10,017 bases of DNA from CAZKTS01 sp964555735 (GTDB lineage: Bacteria; Actinomycetota; Acidimicrobiia; IMCC26256; PALSA-555). A program made the translations under genes and the position numbers. The DNA is taken from contig CAZKTS010000394.1 of assembly GCA_964555735.1 (NCBI GenBank), forward strand, positions 1 through 10,017, in the 5' to 3' direction. The notes under the pieces were generated by a model, which saw only the letters and a list, made by a program, of their open reading frames with translations, was not told the origin of the DNA and ran no database searches. Shown one piece after another: positions 1 to 6,315 of this stretch; position 1 is the stretch's first letter; every line of letters begins with the position of its first letter.

Positions 1-365
1 ATCCGTGAGTCGTCGGCAGGCGCGGTGGGCGCCTTGGCGGAGACCTTCATGCGGCAGACGTTCTCGTCGTCGACCTCGACGATCTTGCTCTTGGCGACCT
101 TCCCGGTCGCCAGCACCTCGAAGTCGCCGGCCGCGTCGCGCTCGGAGATCGTCACCTTGGCACCAGGCTTCATGACCCCGAACGCCCCCTGGCCGTTGCA
201 GCCCTTGCCCGTCTTCTCGGAGGCGAGACCGGTGAACTCGAAGGCGCCGGTGAACTTGAGGGACGAGCCCCGGGGCACCGTCGCGCCGACGGGTCCTGCG
301 AGCGCGGCCAGCCCCAGGCTCAACGTGATGGCGAGACCGAGCAGTCGGCGCGGGGCGAGCGGCAT
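1..365 (-). CDS. Secreted small protein, N-terminal part (runs off left edge)
   Basis: This minus-strand reading frame starts at ATG 365-363 and is still open at base 1, so only the first 121 residues are seen. Residues 1-28 look like a Sec signal peptide: MPLAPRR, then a hydrophobic stretch LLGLAITLSLGLAALAG, then a cleavage-like VGA-T. No lipobox cysteine is present, so the product is probably exported free. The mature part has two cysteines (C56 in KGCNGQG and C104 in ENVCRMK) with a G-A-x-V-x-I pattern between them. That resembles small beta-rich actinobacterial secreted proteins with one disulfide, but I cannot name the family. The start is well supported: GAGGAG lies 7 nt upstream of the ATG. 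It is transcribed divergently from the DUF4235-like gene. The function is unknown. Confidence is high for a real gene and low for any role. Confidence 0.8.
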   Translation of the reverse strand, partial: MPLAPRRLLGLAITLSLGLAALAGPVGATVPRGSSLKFTGAFEFTGLASEKTGKGCNGQGAFGVMKPGAKVTISERDAAGDFEVLATGKVAKSKIVEVDDENVCRMKVSAKAPTAPADDSR

Positions 366-418
366 GGTGGGCTCCTCGGCAACGTTCGCGGACGATGGTG
401 AACGGGTATGTGGGGGAC

Positions 419-685
419 ATGGTGGTACGCAAGGTCACGTGGCAGGTGGTCGCCGGACTGAGCGCGGCGAGCGCGGCGTTCTTGACCCAGCGACTGCTGA
501 TGCTGGCGTGGAAGGCGAGCGGGCACGATGCCAACCCCGAGGACGACCCGGACCTCGCCTGGCCCCAGGCCGTGGCGTGGGGCTTGGCCGCCGGCGCCGC
601 CGCCGGTGCGGCCCGGGTGGTGGCCCGGCGCGTGGCGTCGTCGGGCTTCGAGCGCGCCACGGGCGAGGCGCCGCCCACCTCCTGA
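419..685 (+). CDS. DUF4235-like small membrane protein
   Basis: A short protein of 88 residues from ATG 419, or 96 from an in-frame ATG at 395. It has two hydrophobic, alanine-rich segments: one beginning about six residues from the ATG 419 start (WQVVAGLSAASAAFL) and one in the second half (AVAWGLAAGAAAGAA). An acidic linker (PEDDPDLAWPQ) separates them and the tail is basic. The layout of helix, WK, acidic linker, W, helix and R-rich end matches my memory of actinobacterial DUF4235 proteins, which have no known function. The start is uncertain. ATG 419 fits the family N-terminus, but its GGGGG tract (412-416) sits very close. ATG 395 has no clear Shine-Dalgarno. The divergent secreted-protein gene starts only 30-53 bp away, so the two promoters must overlap the coding starts. 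Confidence 0.65.
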   Translation: MVVRKVTWQVVAGLSAASAAFLTQRLLMLAWKASGHDANPEDDPDLAWPQAVAWGLAAGAAAGAARVVARRVASSGFERATGEAPPTS

Positions 686-751
686 CGGGCGATCCTGAGG
701 TCCCTGCACGAGCGGCGGTGACGTGGTCGACTGACGGCTTCGTCGCGGGCT

Positions 752-757
752 GAGGAG
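752..757 (+). promoter_or_regulatory. Shine-Dalgarno GAGGAG deciding the methyltransferase start
   Basis: GAGGAG ends 5 nt before ATG 763. A GTG at 757 in the same frame overlaps this site and so cannot use it. ATG 763 is therefore the better start. Confidence 0.7.
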
Positions 758-762
758 TGTCG

Positions 763-1677
763 ATGGCCGACCGCAAGGATCTCGAGTTCACCTACTCGCT
801 GATCGACCGCCTGTTCCGGCTCAGCCTCGGCGAGCTCGCCGACTTCAGCGGCGCCAAGTACGACGGCGACTTCTCCCTCACGCTCGAGCAGGCCCAGCGC
901 CGCAAGCACGAGTACATCGCCGAGCAGATCGGCATCGGGCCGGATCGTCGCGTGCTCGACCTCGGCTGCGGCTGGGGGCCGCTGCTCGCGTTCGTGCGCG
1001 AGCGCGGTGGGACCGGCGTCGGCGTCACGTTGTCGTCGGCGCAGGCCGAGGCCTGCGTCCGCCACGGACTCGACGTCCGCATCGCCGACGCCCGCACCGT
1101 CACCCCCGAGGAGTACGGCCGCTTCGACGCGGTCGCGAGCCTGGGGGCGTTCGAGCACTTCTGCTCGCCCGAGGAGCACGAGGCCGGGCTGCAGGACACG
1201 CTCTACCGCGACCTGTTCGCGCGCGTCGCGTCGCTGCTGCCCGAGCGCGGACGGTTCTACCTCCAGACCATGACGTTCGGTCCCAACATGATCCCGATCG
1301 AGGACGTCGACATCGACGCGCCGAGGGACTCTGATGCCTGGTACCTCGCGCTCCTCGGTCACCAGTTCCCCGGCTCGTTCCTGCCGTTCGGCAAGGACCA
1401 GATCGTCGAGGACGCCGCCCCGCACTTCCGTCTGGTCGAGAGCTCGAGCGGCCGACTCGACTACATCGAGACCATCAAGCAGTGGCGCGCCCGCTTCGCC
1501 GAACCGAGCATGAAGAAGCGTCTGCTCAAGCTGCGGCTCGTGCCTCGGTACCTCACCAGCTCGGACTTCCGCCTCGCGTTCACGTCCGGCGTCAGTCCCA
1601 ACAGCGTGTGCTTCGAACGCGAGCTGCTCGAGCACTACCGACTCGTCTTCGAGAAGGTGGAGCCCGCGGGCGGGTAG
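763..1677 (+). CDS. Cyclopropane-fatty-acid synthase family SAM methyltransferase
   Basis: A 304-residue class I SAM-dependent methyltransferase of the CFA/mycolic acid cyclopropane synthase family. These enzymes add a methylene or methyl group to unsaturated acyl chains of membrane lipids. Seen in the sequence: the SAM motif VLDLGCGWG (64-72), the family signature GVGVTLSSAQ (85-94), and ASLGAFEHF (125-133) with the conserved Glu131. Y234 in LDYIETIKQW matches the active-site Tyr of CmaA1-type enzymes. Two differences stand out. The position I align with the bicarbonate-binding His (CmaA1 H167, in LLHT) is Gln168 here (YLQT). The N-terminal Cys position of the YSCAY motif appears as Gly30. 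About ten extra residues follow FEHF (134-150). The substrate is therefore open: a cyclopropane synthase, a methyl-branching enzyme, or a methyltransferase for another lipid or natural product. The VOC gene follows 30 bp later and may be co-transcribed. The start was chosen by its SD. Confidence 0.85.
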   Translation: MADRKDLEFTYSLIDRLFRLSLGELADFSGAKYDGDFSLTLEQAQRRKHEYIAEQIGIGPDRRVLDLGCGWGPLLAFVRERGGTGVGVTLSSAQAEACVRHGLDVRIADARTVTPEEYGRFDAVASLGAFEHFCSPEEHEAGLQDTLYRDLFARVASLLPERGRFYLQTMTFGPNMIPIEDVDIDAPRDSDAWYLALLGHQFPGSFLPFGKDQIVEDAAPHFRLVESSSGRLDYIETIKQWRARFAEPSMKKRLLKLRLVPRYLTSSDFRLAFTSGVSPNSVCFERELLEHYRLVFEKVEPAGG

Positions 1678-1707
1678 CGTCGGCGGCCGCGGCGATCAGG
1701 GGGGACC

Positions 1708-2106
1708 ATGGCCAGCAAGGTCGGGCAGTACTGCATCTACGTCAGCGATCTCGAGCGCTCGGTGCGCTTCTACGTCGACGTCATCGGCCTGAAGGAGCAG
1801 AGCCGTACCGAGATCCCCGGCGTGAACGAGTGCGTCGTCGCGGCCGACGAGGGGGGCGGACGGCTCCAGCTCGCCGAGCGCCACGACGTCCCTGCGCCCA
1901 TCGATCACGGCAACGCGCTGTGGAAGATCTACTTCGTGGTCGACGACTGCGCCGCGGTGCACCAGGCCGCGGTCGACGCAGGGTGTGAGTCGACGATGGC
2001 GCCCGAACGCCTGGACCGCTGGCCGGTCACGGTCGCGTTCGTGCTCGACCCCGACGGCTACACCATCGAGCTCATGGAGTACCACGACGACTCGTCGCCA
2101 CTCTGA
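1708..2106 (+). CDS. VOC (glyoxalase/bleomycin-resistance fold) protein
   Basis: A 132-residue single-subunit vicinal-oxygen-chelate protein. It has the two beta-alpha-beta-beta-beta modules expected of the family: YVSDLERSVRFYVDVIGL at 11-28 and FVLDPDGYTIELME at 111-124. Aligned by eye with E. coli glyoxalase I (metal ligands H5, E56, H74, E122), the positions here are Q7, Q54, K73 and E121. Gln at the first site is also used by human glyoxalase I. Lys at the third site and Gln at the second argue against a normal metal centre. It may be a different VOC enzyme (dioxygenase, epimerase or isomerase-like) or a binding protein. The start ATG has AGGGG (1698-1702) 5 nt upstream. It sits 30 bp behind the CFA-family gene. 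Confidence is high for the fold and low for function. Confidence 0.8.
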   Translation: MASKVGQYCIYVSDLERSVRFYVDVIGLKEQSRTEIPGVNECVVAADEGGGRLQLAERHDVPAPIDHGNALWKIYFVVDDCAAVHQAAVDAGCESTMAPERLDRWPVTVAFVLDPDGYTIELMEYHDDSSPL

Positions 2107-2131
2107 GGCGGGTCGACAGCGTTGTCATCCT

Positions 2132-2151
2132 GGCCGACGGCCACGTCGGCC
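2132..2151 (+). repeat. 7-bp GC-rich inverted repeat between VOC and cNMP genes
   Basis: GGCCGAC (2132-2138) and GTCGGCC (2145-2151) are perfect complements around a 6-nt loop, starting 25 nt after the VOC stop. No U-tract follows. It could be an actinobacterial-style terminator hairpin, or an operator for the next gene, since a TACGGT hexamer (2154-2159, TAnnnT-like) follows at once. In such GC-rich DNA a 7-bp match can also arise by chance. Confidence 0.35.
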
Positions 2152-2192
2152 GCTACGGTCCTCGCCAGCGAGTCGAGCGGGGGAGCGGACAG

Positions 2193-2609
2193 ATGGCAGG
2201 GACGACCGAAGAGCTCTTGGCGCAGGTGCCGCTGTTCGAGGGGCTCTCGAAGAAGCACCTCCAACAGGTCTCGCGGCTCGCGACGCGCATCGACGGCGAC
2301 GCCGGCAAGGTCCTCACCCGTGAGGGCGAGGTCGGTCGGGAGTTCATCCTCGTGCTCGAGGGCGAGGTCGAGATCCGCCGCGGCGACGAGGTGATCGCCA
2401 CCCGGGGCGCCGGCAGCTACATCGGCGAGATCGCGCTCCTCGAGCACCAGCCGCGCACCGCGACCGTCGTGGCGACGACCCCGGTGGTGCTCGAGATCAT
2501 CGGTGCGCGCGAGTTCTCCACCCTCCTCGATGACGAGCCCGAGATCGCGGCGAAGGTCAAGGCGACCGCAGCCGAGCGCATCAAGGAGCTCGGCGACTCC
2601 GAGGGTTGA
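2193..2609 (+). CDS. Stand-alone cyclic-nucleotide-binding domain protein
   Basis: A 138-residue protein that consists almost entirely of one cNMP-binding domain (CRP/PKA-R type). PLFEGLS (13-19) opens the domain, and FILVLEGEVEIRRG (51-64) forms the beta-roll core. The phosphate-binding cassette GEIALLEHQPRTATVV (78-93) carries Glu79 and Arg88, the pair that contacts ribose and cyclic phosphate in CRP and PKA. Binding of cAMP or cGMP is thus plausible. There is no C-terminal helix-turn-helix, kinase, channel or acyltransferase part, so it is not a CRP regulator by itself. The tail (117-138) is charged and probably helical. It could act as a ligand-sensing partner for another protein. The start has GGGGGAG (2179-2185) 7 nt upstream, a good SD. 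Flanking hairpins suggest its own transcript. Confidence 0.85.
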   Translation: MAGTTEELLAQVPLFEGLSKKHLQQVSRLATRIDGDAGKVLTREGEVGREFILVLEGEVEIRRGDEVIATRGAGSYIGEIALLEHQPRTATVVATTPVVLEIIGAREFSTLLDDEPEIAAKVKATAAERIKELGDSEG

Positions 2610-2613
2610 CGGT

Positions 2614-2654
2614 CCGGCGCGTCGCGAGCGGACGATGAGTTCGCGACGTTCCGG
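2614..2654 (+). terminator. Imperfect 14-bp hairpin after the cNMP gene
   Basis: CCGGCGCGTCGCGA (2614-2627) pairs with TCGCGACGTTCCGG (2641-2654). Twelve of the 14 positions are Watson-Crick (a mismatch at 2618/2650 and a wobble at 2619/2649), around a 13-nt loop, starting 5 nt after the stop codon. The placement suits a terminator or an mRNA-stabilising hairpin. No U-run follows, which is common in high-GC actinobacteria. An operator for the downstream PhnB-like gene is the alternative. Confidence 0.5.
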
Positions 2655-2685
2655 GCGTCAGAGCTGTGACCAGCTGCTCTCCCGA

Positions 2686-2695
2686 CCTCCGGAGG
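2686..2695 (+). promoter_or_regulatory. Shine-Dalgarno inside a CCTCCGGAGG palindrome
   Basis: GGAGG (2691-2695), 4 nt before ATG 2700, is a strong SD. It is the right half of a perfect 10-bp palindrome whose left half, CCTCC, is an anti-SD sequence. The SD supports ATG 2700 as the start. Pairing between two transcripts, or with nearby sequence, could mask the site. Confidence 0.6.
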
Positions 2696-2699
2696 ACCG

Positions 2700-3119
2700 A
2701 TGAGCTTCCACCCGTACCTCGCCTTCGCCGGCAACTGCCGCGAGGCGTTCACGCGCTACCAGGAGATCTTCGGGGGCGAGCTCGTCCTGCTCTCGATGGC
2801 CGACCTCCCCGAGGGCGAGGCGGCACCGGTGCCCGAGGATCAGCAGGACCTGGTCATGCACGGGGCTCTGATGACCGACGGTCAGCTCCTGATGGGCGCC
2901 GACGCCCCGGCCGGGACGTTCGACGGCACGAACCGCGGCATGTGCGCGAACTGCTCGGTACCCGACCGTGGCGAAGCCGAGCGGGTGTTCGCTGCGCTCG
3001 CCGACGGCGGCGAGGTGCAGATGGCACTCGCGCCGACCTTCTTCTCGCCGGCGTTCGGGATGTGCACCGACCGCTTCGGCACGCCGTGGATGGTCGTCGC
3101 CGACGCTGAAGCGGGCTAG
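2700..3119 (+). CDS. PhnB-like VOC protein
   Basis: A 139-residue protein of the PhnB/YjdN branch of the VOC superfamily (also annotated as 3-demethylubiquinone methyltransferase-like or glyoxalase-like). Signature elements: PYLAFAGNCREAF with EIFGGEL (5-28), VMHGALMTDGQLLMGAD (52-68) with the usual His54 of the LxHAxL-type strand, and the C-terminal DRFGTPWMV (124-132). Length is as expected. E. coli PhnB lies in the phosphonate operon but is not needed for the C-P lyase core, and most family members have no proven reaction. Nothing here suggests phosphonate use. The start is fixed by the GGAGG SD. Its TAG stop is shared, as the palindrome CTAG, with the opposing regulator gene. Confidence 0.8.
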   Translation: MSFHPYLAFAGNCREAFTRYQEIFGGELVLLSMADLPEGEAAPVPEDQQDLVMHGALMTDGQLLMGADAPAGTFDGTNRGMCANCSVPDRGEAERVFAALADGGEVQMALAPTFFSPAFGMCTDRFGTPWMVVADAEAG

Positions 3120-6100
3120 GCGGGCAGCGTCTCGACACCCAGCGCGGTGCGCACCGCGTGCGCGTCGAGCCGGTCCGCATCGTCGAGCCAGAGCGCGGCC
3201 TCGGGAGCACGCGCGTCGGCTTCGGCGAGCAGCCGGCGCGCGGGGTCGTCGTCGCCGTTGGCCGCGCAGTCGCGCGCCAGGGCATCGAGCGCGAGCACCT
3301 CGATCTCGACGTCGTCGTCGGCGCGCGCTCGCTCCAGCAGCGTGACGAGCTGCTCGGCCGCGTCGGGGTCGCCCTCCTCGAGCGCGATGGCGGCCAGCAG
3401 GCAGGTGGCGAGGGCGGCGCCGTCACGGCTGGCGAGCGCCCGGCCGCCGGCACCGGCAGCGCGGTACCACTCGGCGGCCGCAGTGAGCGGCACCCGCGCG
3501 CCTTCTCGGTCCCCGAAGCCTCGGAGCACTCGCCCGAGCCGCACCCGCGCGAGCGACGCGACCCGCAGCTCGCCGGTCCGCTGACCGATCTCGATCGCCC
3601 GCTCCAGCGTGTTGATCGCGGCGACGTCGTCGCCGGCCTGCTGGAGCACGCGCCCGAGGGCGGCGAGATGGAAGCCCTCCGTCGCGAACCCGAGCGTGTG
3701 GGCGACGTCGGCGGCCCGGGTCAGGTGCACCACCGCGTCTTCGTAGCGCTGCTCGGCTTGCGCCACGAAGCCCAGCACGCCTTCGAGCTGCGCGAACGCC
3801 CAGCCGTCGTCCACGACGGCGAGCACCGCATGGGCGTCGGCGCACCCGCGCCGGGCGAGGGCGACGTCTCCTGTGGCGAGACCTGCGTGCGCGGTGAGGA
3901 TCCAGCTGACCGCACCGGCCCAGGTGCCCACCGCCGCCGGATGTTCGGTCCGCCACCGGTCGAGATGCTCGAGCGCGATCGAGGGTGGACCGAGCTGGGC
4001 CCGCACGAAGGCGGCGGCGATCCCGACGTTCGCCGCGACGCGGTCGTCCGCCCTGGCGGCGAGCTCGACCGCCTGCTCGACGTCGGACTGCGCCCGTTCG
4101 AGGTCGCCGGCCGCTTCGAGCCAGGCCACCAGGGCGAGCGCGTCGGCGCGGGCGGCGTCATCAACCATGGGGGCCGCATCGAGCGCGGCCCGCAGGCGTG
4201 CCGCGCCCACGACGCCGTCGCCCTGGGTCAGCCACGCCCAACCGAAGCCGTTCGCGATCCGGACGCCCACCGCCGGATCGTCGGTCGCCGTCCACGCCAG
4301 TGCCGCCTCGACGTTGGCGCGCTCCTCGCGCACGAGCTCGAGATGATCGGCATGGTCGGGGCCGTGGAGACCGTCGGCCGCGGCATCGGCCGCGGTGGCG
4401 AACCACTCGGCGTGCGAGCGGCGCGCGACCTGCGTGAGACCGGCTTCGTCCAACCGCTCGGCGGCGAACATCCGGACGCTGTCGAGGAGCCGGACGCGCC
4501 CGGTGGCACCGGGTGCGTCGTCGAGCACGACGAGCGATCGCTCCGCGAGCCGGGGCACGAGGTCAGCAGCCGACCCCACCGGCACGTCGAGGGCGGCGAG
4601 CACGGGCTCGAGCGCGTCCGGGCGCGCGCCGTCGGCGAAGCACGCCAGGGCCCACAGGCCGCGCTGCTCGTCCGGGAAGAGGAGGTCGTAGCTCCAGCCG
4701 ATCGCGGCGTCCAGTGCCCGTGCGTGCTCCGGGCCGCGACGCTCCGGGTCGCGCAGCAGCGCGAAGCGGTCGTCGAGTCGACGCGCGATCTCGTGCACCG
4801 AGAGCACCTTGGTGCGAGCCGCGGCGAGCTCGATCGCGAGCGGGAGCCCGTCGAGCGATCGGCAGAGCTCTTCGATCGCGGCGGTGGTGTCACCGTCGAT
4901 GGTGAGCTCCGGTCGGCGCTCGGCGGCGCGCGCGAGGAACAGGTCGACCGCGTCCTCGACCGGGAGCGGGGCGAGGTCGAGTCGCGACTCGTTCGGGAGG
5001 CCCAGCGGTGCCTGCCCGGTCACGAGCACGCGCAGCTGGGGTGCGGCAGCGGCGATCCTGTCCACCAGCGCGGCGGTCGCCTCGAGGAGGTGCTCGCACC
5101 GGTCGAGCACGAGGAGGCCGGTCTGGTCCCGCAGCCGCTCGACGACGACCTCGGCGGTCGCGCCCGGCACCTGCAGCGCCGCTCCCACCGTCTCGGCGAG
5201 GGAGGCGGCGTCGGTGGCGGTCTCGAGTCGCGCGAACCATGTCCGACCCGGCGGGCTGGCGCGTCGTGCCGCCTCCACCGCGAGGCGCGTCTTGCCGACG
5301 CCGGCCGGCCCCACCACGGTGACGACCGGGCGCATGCCGATCAGCCGCGAGAGCTCCTTGAGCTCGCGCGCGCGACCGACCAGCGCCGCTCCGGTCGCGG
5401 GGAGTGCGCCCGGGTGCAGCGAGGGGCGATCGGCTGTCTCGGTCGACGCGAGCGCGCGGTCGTGCAGCAGCACCTGGTGCTCGAGCGCCTGGAGCTCAGG
5501 GCCAGGGTCGACACCGAGCTCCTCGACGAGGAGCTCTCGGACGCGTCGGTAGGTGGCGAGCGCGTCCGCCTGACGCCCGTCGCGGTACAGCGCGGTGATG
5601 AGGAGCACCCAGAGCCCCTCGCGCAGGGGGTGGGACGCGACGAGCGCCTCGAGCGCGGGGATGACCTCGCCGGCCGCACCGAGCGCCATGCGCGCGACGA
5701 CCTGGTCCTCCAGGAGCCGCAGCCGGACCTCCTCGAGCCGGACACGGTGCGGCACGAGCCATTCGCCCTCGCCCGCATCGGCGAGCACGTCGCCCCGGAA
5801 GTGCGCGAGCGCGCCGGTGCTCGCCTCGAGCGCCGCCGCGGGATCGCCGATCGCGAGCAGCTCGCTCGTGCGCTCGGCGAGGTCGACGACGTACAGGGCG
5901 TCCACCGTGGCGGGCTCGACGAGGAGCGTGTAGCCGGTGCGGCTCCCGGCGACGAGCGAGGCGTCGCCCAGCGCACGCCGGAGGTCCGAGACCTTGGCCT
6001 GGAGCGTGTTGCGCTGCGTCGTGACCGCGTCCGGTCCCCAGAGGTCCTCGATGAGGCGCTCGGTGCGGACGGCGACCCCGGCGTCGAGCGCGAGGCGGAT

Positions 6101-6190
6101 GAGCACCTCGGTGGACTTCCCCGGCCGGATCGCGAGGACCTCGTCGTCCCGTCGGACCTCGAGCGGTCCGAGCACCGCGACCTCCAGCAC
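3116..6190 (-). CDS. AfsR/SARP-type transcriptional regulator (wHTH-BTAD-STAND ATPase-TPR)
   Basis: A 1024-residue large SARP-family regulator. Domains in order: an OmpR-like winged helix at about 1-95 (WGPDAVTTQRNTLQAKVSDL, then SRTGYTLLV); a bacterial transcriptional activator domain at about 98-244 (ending ELGVDPGPELQALEHQVLLHD); a STAND/NB-ARC-like ATPase at about 265-580 with Walker A GPAGVGKT (294-301), Walker B LLVLDRCEH (359-367) and GLPLAIELAAAR (448-459); then TPR-like helical repeats to the C-terminus (about 610-1000). Members activate promoters in response to a ligand or partner, often for secondary metabolism. Odd point: the segment usually TSRE after Walker B is TGQA (391-394), so the usual Arg is Gln393. 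The start is a GTG with no SD. A TAACCT hexamer 6 nt upstream suggests a leaderless mRNA. It is divergent from the SRPBCC gene and convergent with the PhnB-like gene. The target genes are unknown. Confidence 0.92.
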   Translation of the reverse strand: MLEVAVLGPLEVRRDDEVLAIRPGKSTEVLIRLALDAGVAVRTERLIEDLWGPDAVTTQRNTLQAKVSDLRRALGDASLVAGSRTGYTLLVEPATVDALYVVDLAERTSELLAIGDPAAALEASTGALAHFRGDVLADAGEGEWLVPHRVRLEEVRLRLLEDQVVARMALGAAGEVIPALEALVASHPLREGLWVLLITALYRDGRQADALATYRRVRELLVEELGVDPGPELQALEHQVLLHDRALASTETADRPSLHPGALPATGAALVGRARELKELSRLIGMRPVVTVVGPAGVGKTRLAVEAARRASPPGRTWFARLETATDAASLAETVGAALQVPGATAEVVVERLRDQTGLLVLDRCEHLLEATAALVDRIAAAAPQLRVLVTGQAPLGLPNESRLDLAPLPVEDAVDLFLARAAERRPELTIDGDTTAAIEELCRSLDGLPLAIELAAARTKVLSVHEIARRLDDRFALLRDPERRGPEHARALDAAIGWSYDLLFPDEQRGLWALACFADGARPDALEPVLAALDVPVGSAADLVPRLAERSLVVLDDAPGATGRVRLLDSVRMFAAERLDEAGLTQVARRSHAEWFATAADAAADGLHGPDHADHLELVREERANVEAALAWTATDDPAVGVRIANGFGWAWLTQGDGVVGAARLRAALDAAPMVDDAARADALALVAWLEAAGDLERAQSDVEQAVELAARADDRVAANVGIAAAFVRAQLGPPSIALEHLDRWRTEHPAAVGTWAGAVSWILTAHAGLATGDVALARRGCADAHAVLAVVDDGWAFAQLEGVLGFVAQAEQRYEDAVVHLTRAADVAHTLGFATEGFHLAALGRVLQQAGDDVAAINTLERAIEIGQRTGELRVASLARVRLGRVLRGFGDREGARVPLTAAAEWYRAAGAGGRALASRDGAALATCLLAAIALEEGDPDAAEQLVTLLERARADDDVEIEVLALDALARDCAANGDDDPARRLLAEADARAPEAALWLDDADRLDAHAVRTALGVETLPA

Positions 6191-6208
6191 GCCCCGAGGT
6201 TACGGGGC
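6191..6208 (-). promoter_or_regulatory. Candidate leaderless promoter with 6-bp inverted repeat
   Basis: Reading on the minus strand, TAACCT (6202-6197) lies 6 nt before the regulator's GTG, the spacing of a -10 hexamer for a leaderless transcript. It is framed exactly by GCCCCG (6191-6196) and CGGGGC (6203-6208), a perfect inverted repeat. A TTGACC (6229-6224) could be a -35, but its 21-bp spacer is long. The repeat may be an operator, perhaps for autoregulation. This is inferred from pattern only. Confidence 0.35.
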
Positions 6209-6250
6209 CCGAGCCGGTCCCAAGGTCAAGCGCCAGAGCAAGAGCCGCTT

Positions 6251-6293
6251 CTTGGCACGTTGCCTCAGTCCATGTCTGACGCAACGTGCCGAG
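6251..6293. repeat. Perfect 10-bp inverted repeat in divergent promoter region
   Basis: GGCACGTTGC (6254-6263) and GCAACGTGCC (6281-6290) are perfect complements with a 17-bp spacer. Two more pairs (6251/6293 and 6252/6292) extend the arms across a single G·T pair. The repeat lies between the regulator start (6190) and the SRPBCC start (6316), about 26 to 62 bp upstream of the latter. A dimeric regulator site is the simplest reading. It is less likely a terminator, because transcription leaves this region in both directions. Confidence 0.6.
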
Positions 6294-6302
6294 AACGAGT
6301 CG

Positions 6303-6308
6303 TAGCGT
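6303..6308 (+). promoter_or_regulatory. Candidate -10 (TAGCGT) for the SRPBCC gene
   Basis: TAGCGT fits TAnnnT and ends 7 nt before GTG 6316. That is the usual spacing for an actinobacterial leaderless transcript whose first base is the start codon. No good -35 lies at 17-19 bp. The inverted repeat occupies that position instead, which suits an activator-dependent promoter. Confidence 0.3.
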
Positions 6309-6315
6309 GAGCACC

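Noticed and set aside
25..753. A 242-codon plus-strand frame over the left end
   Set aside because: It crosses the secreted-protein gene in antisense and the DUF4235-like gene in another frame, and becomes Gly/Arg-rich with no recognisable domain.
1662..1671. GCCCGCGGGC palindrome at the end of the methyltransferase gene
   Set aside because: It lies within the last codons, has no loop for a hairpin, and is expected by chance at this GC content.
2122..2159. TTGTCA and TACGGT as a -35/-10 pair for the cNMP gene
   Set aside because: The spacer is 26 bp, too long for a standard sigma-70-type promoter. Only the TACGGT is mentioned, with the hairpin.
3158..6310. A 1050-codon plus-strand open frame opposite the regulator gene
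   Set aside because: The minus-strand protein has clear domains over its whole length. The long antisense frame is what GC-rich third positions produce, and its translation is low-complexity and rich in Arg, Gly and Glu.
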